This document shows positions 59,474 through 64,000 of a DNA stretch of 64,000 nt, in pieces (position 1 is the first letter of the stretch; each line of letters starts with the position of its first letter). Position numbers and translations under genes: made by a program. Below the pieces are notes generated by a model, which worked only from the letters and a program-made list of their open reading frames with translations, made no database searches and had not been told where the DNA came from. Source of the DNA: Natronosalvus halobius (lineage in GTDB: Archaea; Halobacteriota; Halobacteria; Halobacteriales; Natrialbaceae). Location: the NCBI RefSeq assembly GCF_024138145.1, contig NZ_CP099997.1, positions 744,001-808,000 on the forward strand, in the 5' to 3' direction.

Positions 59474-60544
59474 ATGCGAGAGGCGCTTGCCGAGTGGCGG
59501 CCGGTGATCGACGACGCCATCGCCGAGATACTCCCACGGGAGGTCGACGGCGACGACCTGGAGGCGTTCTTCGGTGAGCCAACGTTCGCGTACGATCCGG
59601 AAGGGGTCCAGCGCGCGCTCGCCGATCCGCTCTGGGACCTCCTGGACCGCGGCGGCAAACGATGGCGGGCCGTCCTGTTTCTGGTGTTCGTCGACGCGCT
59701 CGGCGAGGATCCCGAGGCGTACCTCCCCTACGCCTGCATTCCCGAGATCCTTCACAACGGGACGATCATCGTCGACGACGTCGAGGACGGAGCGTCGATT
59801 CGACGCGGCGAACCGGCGATCCACCACGTTCACGGCGAAGACGTCGCCCTGAACGCCGGCAACGCGATGTACTTTCTCCCGCTGAAGATCCTGACGCACG
59901 ATCCGGGCGACCTCGGTGCAGAAACACGGCTTCGAGCCTACGAGATGCTGCTGTACGAACTCAACCGGACCCACCTCGGCCAGGGGATGGACATCTGCTG
60001 GCACAACGAGCGCGGCGTTCGCATCTCGACCGAGCAGTACCTCGAGATGTGCGCCTGCAAGACCGGGTGTCTGAGCCGGATCGTCGCTCGGCTGGCAGCG
60101 ATCGTCACCGATCAGTCGACGACCGTCGAGGAAGGGCTGGCCCAGTACGCGGAACTGACGGCCATCGCGTTCCAGATCGGCGACGACATCCTGGACATCG
60201 AGCATTCGCTGGGACGGGCCGGCGAGTTCGGCAAGGAGTTTGGCAACGACATACGGGAGGGGAAGACGACGCTGCTGGTCTTACACGCCATTGAAACCGC
60301 AAGCCCCGACCGAGCGGGTCGACTCGAGGAGATACTCGGAATGGAGGCCAATACTGACGAAGAGATTGCTGAAGCGCTCGCGATCCTGGAGGACGCGGGG
60401 AGCATCGAGTACGCCCGCGACCGCGCGCTCGAGTTCTCGGAACAGGCACGGGGGGCGCTCGAGGACCTGCCGATCGAGCTGGCACCGGGACCGAGAGCGC
60501 AGTTACTCGAGTTTACCGAGTTCGTCGTCGATCGGGACGTCTGA
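59474..60544 (+). CDS. Polyprenyl (geranylgeranyl-type) diphosphate synthase
   Basis: Condenses isopentenyl diphosphate with allylic diphosphates to make the isoprenoid chains of archaeal lipids or quinones. The 356-residue chain has the first aspartate-rich motif Asp101-Asp102-x-x-Asp105 (IIVDDVED), the second motif Asp237-Asp238-x-x-Asp241 (IGDDILD), and GGKRWR at 60-65. The residues before the first motif (EILHNGTIIVDD) would set product length, but C20 versus C25 cannot be judged by eye. The start at 59474 is supported by the TATA box; a longer frame upstream is not protein-like. Haloarchaea also have other paralogues of this family. The family call is secure; the product chain length is not. 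Confidence 0.9.
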   Translation: MREALAEWRPVIDDAIAEILPREVDGDDLEAFFGEPTFAYDPEGVQRALADPLWDLLDRGGKRWRAVLFLVFVDALGEDPEAYLPYACIPEILHNGTIIVDDVEDGASIRRGEPAIHHVHGEDVALNAGNAMYFLPLKILTHDPGDLGAETRLRAYEMLLYELNRTHLGQGMDICWHNERGVRISTEQYLEMCACKTGCLSRIVARLAAIVTDQSTTVEEGLAQYAELTAIAFQIGDDILDIEHSLGRAGEFGKEFGNDIREGKTTLLVLHAIETASPDRAGRLEEILGMEANTDEEIAEALAILEDAGSIEYARDRALEFSEQARGALEDLPIELAPGPRAQLLEFTEFVVDRDV

Positions 60545-60576
60545 GGCCCATTTGCCGATTTCTCCGAGGTCAGGCG

Positions 60577-61515
60577 TTATCGCTCGTCGTTCTTGGCTGT
60601 CTCGATGTACGGTCGACAGACCCGCTCGACGCCTTCCTCGAAGTCGATCTCGGGGTTCCACCCGGTCGCGTCCCTGAACGTCGAACTGTCGGCGCAGGTG
60701 TCGTGGACGTAGTTGGTCAGCGGGATGGGTTCGTAGACCGGTTCGACGTCGGTCCCGAGGGCGTCGTTGAGCAGGTCGACCACCTCGTTGAACGAGTACG
60801 ACTCCCCGGTCCCGAGGTTGTAGACGCCGTCGAGTCGGTGTTCGGCAGCGAGTTCGAGTCCCCGGACGACGTCCTGGACGTGCGTGAAGTCCCGGGTCTG
60901 GCTGCCGTCGCCCCACAGGACCGGCGGGGTGCCGTCGGCAATCTTCCCGGCGAACTGCGAGACGGTGTTCGCGAAGGTCCCCTTGTGGCTCTCCGCTCCG
61001 CCGTACCCCTGGTACACCGAGAAGAATCGCATGCCTGCCAGGGCGAGATCGTCGTAGAAGTCGTTGTAGTACTCCGCGTAGCGCTCCCTGGCGAGCATCG
61101 ACGCGTCGTAGCCGGTCGAGGCGTCCACGGGGACGTCCTCGGGGGTCGGTTCGGTCCGGTCGCCGTAGATCGAGGAGGTCGACGCGTACACGACCGTCTC
61201 ACAGCCGTCGGCCATCGCCTGCTCGACGACGTTGACGAACCCCTCGACGTTCACTCGCGTCCCCTCTCGTGGGTGGTCCTCGAGCAATTGTCGACTCGAG
61301 AGCGCCGCCAGGTGGTAGACGACGTCGACGTCGGTCGGGAGGTCGTCGTCCAGGACGTCCGCCTCGACGTACGTGACCGCGTCCTCGAGGTTGTCGACCG
61401 TGCCGAGAAAGCCATTGTCGAGGGCGACGACGTCGTTGTCCGCGGCGAGCGCGTTCGCGAGGTTCGAGCCGATGAACCCCGTGCCGCCGGTGACGAGGAC
61501 TCGCTTTCCGTCCAT
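60577..61515 (-). CDS. NAD-dependent nucleotide-sugar epimerase/dehydratase-like protein
   Basis: An extended SDR of 312 residues, related to UDP-glucose 4-epimerase and dTDP-glucose dehydratases. The Rossmann motif GGTGFIGS (10-17), VYHLAALSS, and the Ser-rich YASTSSIYG are in place. The active-site Tyr is Tyr136 (TGYDASM), but the residue four later is Met140 instead of the usual Lys. Downstream segments RDFTHVQDVVRGL and YNLGTGESYSFNEVVDLL are typical. It is followed on the same strand upstream by two glycosyltransferases, so it probably supplies or modifies a sugar nucleotide for an envelope glycan or glycolipid. The gene is convergent with the prenyl synthase. Confidence 0.85.
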   Translation of the reverse strand: MDGKRVLVTGGTGFIGSNLANALAADNDVVALDNGFLGTVDNLEDAVTYVEADVLDDDLPTDVDVVYHLAALSSRQLLEDHPREGTRVNVEGFVNVVEQAMADGCETVVYASTSSIYGDRTEPTPEDVPVDASTGYDASMLARERYAEYYNDFYDDLALAGMRFFSVYQGYGGAESHKGTFANTVSQFAGKIADGTPPVLWGDGSQTRDFTHVQDVVRGLELAAEHRLDGVYNLGTGESYSFNEVVDLLNDALGTDVEPVYEPIPLTNYVHDTCADSSTFRDATGWNPEIDFEEGVERVCRPYIETAKNDER

Positions 61516-61715
61516 AGCGAATCGTTCCGACCTTCGTCATATAGGGGTACTGATTGCTGATTGCCCGGGTCGTCGCGTGCGGACCGCGCACAGACCGTGT
61601 CGAACTGTGCTCGGGACGCCGACGGTCGGTGAGCGAGCGGCACTCGGGACGCTGAGGATCGACCGCCGCCGTAACCAACTGAGAGTCCGACGATCAGCCG
61701 TCGAACAACCGTCGA

Positions 61716-62813
61716 TCAGTCCTCGTGAGACGGCTGCCACTGCAAATCCTCGAGCGCGGACGCCGCCGGCGTCGTCAGCGGCACGTTGTGGTACAGTTGC
61801 TCGAGGTGGACCAGCGTCCGGTCGATGGCGTAGCGTTCGACGGCCGCTCGGGTATCGCGGTCGGTCTCGAGACAGGACTCGATTCCCTCGGCCATCGCCT
61901 CGAGGTCACCGAGGGCGAACCGGTCGCCGTTCTCGGGCTGGATCGTCTCGTCGAACGGCGGGACGTCAGCGGCCGCGACCGGCGTCCCGCAGGCGTTCGC
62001 CTCGAGCGTCGACAGACCCAGGGTGTCGCCCGTCGAGGCCGTCACGAAGACGTCGATGGAGGAGTAGAAGGTGGGGACGTCCTCGCGCGGGAGGAAGTCC
62101 CGCAGGGTGACGTTCTCGGGTGCCTGCGCCTCGAGCGGTTCGCGATACGGCCCCTCGCCGACGACGACGAACTCGTACTCGGGCAGTTTGGCGGCGACGC
62201 GCAGGACCTCGTCGACGTTCTTCTCCATGCTCAACCGGCCGCTGTACCCGACGACCGTCTGGTCCGGATCGGGGTACCAGTCCTCGTCGGTCGGCTGGAA
62301 GAACTCCATGTCGATGCCGACCGGGAGTTCGATGTACTCGACGGCACGGTTGATTCGACTCGTCGAGGCCGTGACCACGTCGAAACTCCCGAGCAAGGAG
62401 TTCTCCCAGGGGACGTACAACTTGCTCAGGCCCCGAGCGACCGTTCTCGACTTCACGCTCTGGTGGAAGTACTCCTCGAGCGGCGTGTGGTGGGTGTAAA
62501 TCGACGGCACGTCGTGCTTCCAGGCGTAGTATCGCCCGAGGATGCCCACCGGAGCGGGACCGTGGCAGTGGACGATGTCGAGATCCGGCAGTTTCGAGGT
62601 TCGCTTGAACAGCGGAATCCGATACCCTCGGTAGAACGGATTCGGCAGGGAACGGACCGGAATCTCGTTCTCGTCCGGTTCGTAGTCGCCGTCCGGATAC
62701 ACGACGTACACCTCGTGTCCCTTCGCCTCGAGTTCCGCCCGCCAGAGGTCGATCGTGTAGGTGACGCCGTCGATGCCGGGGAAGTAGCTGTCGGTGAAGA
62801 AGCCGATCTTCAT
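61716..62813 (-). CDS. GT4-family glycosyltransferase, second of pair
   Basis: A retaining glycosyltransferase of 365 residues. The N-terminal domain starts KIGFFTDSYFPGIDGVTYTI, an opening typical of GT4 enzymes that add sugars to lipids or polysaccharides. VVGYSGRLSMEKNVDEVL is the nucleotide-binding start of the C-terminal domain, and the sugar-nucleotide block GDTLGLSTLEANACGTPVAA has Asp where the usual E-x7-E motif has its first Glu. The gene starts directly after the stop of the preceding glycosyltransferase (stop at 62814-62816, ATG at 62813), so the two are co-translated. Likely substrate: a sugar nucleotide and a lipid or glycan acceptor in the membrane. Confidence 0.87.
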   Translation of the reverse strand: MKIGFFTDSYFPGIDGVTYTIDLWRAELEAKGHEVYVVYPDGDYEPDENEIPVRSLPNPFYRGYRIPLFKRTSKLPDLDIVHCHGPAPVGILGRYYAWKHDVPSIYTHHTPLEEYFHQSVKSRTVARGLSKLYVPWENSLLGSFDVVTASTSRINRAVEYIELPVGIDMEFFQPTDEDWYPDPDQTVVGYSGRLSMEKNVDEVLRVAAKLPEYEFVVVGEGPYREPLEAQAPENVTLRDFLPREDVPTFYSSIDVFVTASTGDTLGLSTLEANACGTPVAAADVPPFDETIQPENGDRFALGDLEAMAEGIESCLETDRDTRAAVERYAIDRTLVHLEQLYHNVPLTTPAASALEDLQWQPSHED

Positions 62814-63797
62814 TCAGGCCACCTCCGCGTACAGGGTCTCGTAGCGACCGGCGACCGCCGAGAGCGAGAACGCCTCGCTTCGGTTCGCGGCGTTTTCGCC
62901 CAGCCGCTGACGGACGTCGGGATCGCGAAGCCGCTCGATCGCCGCCTCGAACCCCTCGGTGCCGTCCGCGTCGACTTTCAGGCAGTCCTCGCCGTCCTGG
63001 AGCCAGGAGAACGTCTCGATGTCGCGGACGACGACGGGTTTGCCGGCCGCCATCGCCTCAAGCAGGGCGATGCCCTCGTTCTCCTCGTGGGTCGGGAAGA
63101 AGAAGACGTCACCCGCCGCGAACGCGCCGCGGATGTCCTCGACGTAGCCGGTGAACGTGCAGTTCGACGGGGCGTCGTCGACGAGACGGAGCGTCTCCCG
63201 ACCCTTCAGTGAGCGATCCACGGGGCCGAACCAGACGAAGTCGACGTCCGGAAGCCGCCGCGCCGTCTCGACGAACGTCTCGAGTCCCTTGCGCTTGATG
63301 ACGTGGCCGACGAGGAAGACGACGGGGGACTCGAGGTCGTAGCGCTCCCGGTAGGTCTCTTCGAGCGACTCGAATCCCTCGAGTTTCTCGACGTCGACGC
63401 CGTTGGAGATGACGGTCGTCGGTACGTCGGCGTACGACTCGATCAGAGCCTGGTTGTACGCCGAGGGGCAGACGAGGGCGTCGGCCAGGCCGTAGGCCCG
63501 CTCGAGGTACGGCCGCAGTGGCTTCGCCAGCGCGTTGGTGAACCGGAAGCTGTCGCCGAAATCTTCGGCGGTGACGTGAGTGTTGGCGACGACCGGAACC
63601 CCCCTCGAGCGAGCGCGCCGGGCGTACCAGACCGACCGCGGCCCCATGAGGTTGCAGTGAAACACGTCGACGTCGAGTCGGGGCTCGGTCGTGTACGCGA
63701 CGTCGAGTCGATCCAGCATCTTGCGCTGGTGGGCGACCGACTCCCGGATGCCGCCCGTAACGTGCTCTTCGAACTCGAAGTAGTGGGAAACCTTCAC
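62814..63797 (-). CDS. GT4-family glycosyltransferase, first of pair
   Basis: A 327-residue GT4-type enzyme. The N-terminus KVSHYFEFEEHVTGGIRESV has the GGI motif of the acceptor-binding domain. The C-terminal domain has VVFLVGHVIKRKGLETFVE and EENEGIALLEAMAAGKPVVV, containing the normal E-x7-E. It lies next to a second glycosyltransferase and an epimerase on the same strand, with a sulfatase-like gene upstream. Together they may build a sulfated glycolipid or a surface glycan; the sequence does not say which. Confidence 0.87.
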   Translation of the reverse strand: MKVSHYFEFEEHVTGGIRESVAHQRKMLDRLDVAYTTEPRLDVDVFHCNLMGPRSVWYARRARSRGVPVVANTHVTAEDFGDSFRFTNALAKPLRPYLERAYGLADALVCPSAYNQALIESYADVPTTVISNGVDVEKLEGFESLEETYRERYDLESPVVFLVGHVIKRKGLETFVETARRLPDVDFVWFGPVDRSLKGRETLRLVDDAPSNCTFTGYVEDIRGAFAAGDVFFFPTHEENEGIALLEAMAAGKPVVVRDIETFSWLQDGEDCLKVDADGTEGFEAAIERLRDPDVRQRLGENAANRSEAFSLSAVAGRYETLYAEVA

Positions 63798-63870
63798 GCG
63801 ACGTCACCTCTCGTTGCCAATCCGTTTGGTAGCAACTGATTCGTGCCCGCCGACGGACCGCCCCACCGAC

Positions 63871-64000
63871 TCACTCGAGGACGAGCCACGGTACCTCCAC
63901 GAGCGCCGGAATGTGCGTTTCGATGTGATGCTCCCAGACGCCCTCTTCACCGAACGCCTCGCCGTGATCGGCGGTGACGACGACTCGGCCCTCGAGTTCC
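63871..64000 (-). CDS. Sulfatase-family protein, C-terminal end only (cut by window)
   Basis: Reading from the window edge on the minus strand gives ELEGRVVVTADHGEAFGEEG, then VWEHHIETHIPALVEVPWLV ending LE and a TGA stop at 63871-63873. The TADHGEAFGE block is the metal-site motif near the end of arylsulfatase-type enzymes, followed by the HIP.LVEVPWLV pattern common to haloarchaeal sulfatase-like proteins. The rest of the gene, including the Cys or Ser active-site motif, lies beyond 64000. It is upstream of the two glycosyltransferases and probably in their operon. Whether it hydrolyses or transfers sulfate cannot be seen. Confidence 0.8.
   Translation of the reverse strand, partial: ELEGRVVVTADHGEAFGEEGVWEHHIETHIPALVEVPWLVLE

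Overview
The window is chromosomal DNA of a halophilic archaeon (class Halobacteria). Every confident protein is acidic and Asp/Glu-rich, and GC content is high with CTCGAG-type words very common. Many genes have a TATA box 26-30 bases before the start codon with no ribosome binding site (leaderless mRNAs). Secreted proteins carry twin-arginine signals. CopR-like Lrp/TRASH regulators and prenyl-diphosphate synthases of the kind seen here are typical of haloarchaea. The genus cannot be fixed from the sequence; Natrialbaceae would fit but is only a guess.

Bases 1-48,047 look like a large carbohydrate-catabolism island. It opens with the end of an IclR-type regulator, a DapA-family aldolase/dehydratase and a HEAT-repeat protein. 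Next comes a complete dipeptide/oligosaccharide-type (Opp/Dpp) ABC importer: a fused double ATPase, two permeases and a Tat-lipoprotein binding protein, with two small membrane proteins interleaved. It is followed by two cytosolic hexosaminidases (GH3 and GH20), an SDR, an Eis-like acetyltransferase and a xylose-isomerase-like protein. Two Tat-secreted heparinase II/III-type polysaccharide lyases bracket a group made of a DegT aminotransferase, an unrecognised protein, a PIG-L deacetylase and a four-gene operon (amidohydrolase of the D-aminoacylase family, FAH-family protein, SelA/DgaE-like PLP enzyme, sulfatase). A second reverse-strand operon holds three Gfo/Idh/MocA dehydrogenases, another isomerase-like barrel and a glutamine amidotransferase. 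A forward operon then carries a GATase1-like protein, a small protein, a ceramidase-like hydrolase, a CE15-plus-esterase fusion and a CapA-like protein.

The working model is inference. The lyases cut a sulfated, uronate- and hexosamine-containing polysaccharide outside the cell. The Opp-type importer brings in oligosaccharides. Cytosolic sulfatase, esterases, deacetylase and hexosaminidases strip and split them. The sugar acids and amino-sugar acids are then taken down to pyruvate by the PLP, FAH and DapA-family enzymes. No intracellular enzyme of this set shows a signal peptide, so desulfation and de-esterification probably happen after import.

From 48,887 on, the content changes. There is a 1717-residue Tat-exported subtilase fused to a parallel beta-helix region, an Lrp/TRASH metal-type regulator, tRNA-Leu(CAA), a flavin-type LLM oxidoreductase, a GH15 glucoamylase-like enzyme, a small zinc-ribbon protein, a DUF309 protein, a polyprenyl (geranylgeranyl-type) diphosphate synthase, and a reverse-strand envelope-glycan set (nucleotide-sugar epimerase, two GT4 glycosyltransferases and a sulfatase cut by the window end). 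No IS element, CRISPR array, rRNA or replication origin was seen. Several intergenic junctions carry unrelated short tandem repeats of 27-41 bases.
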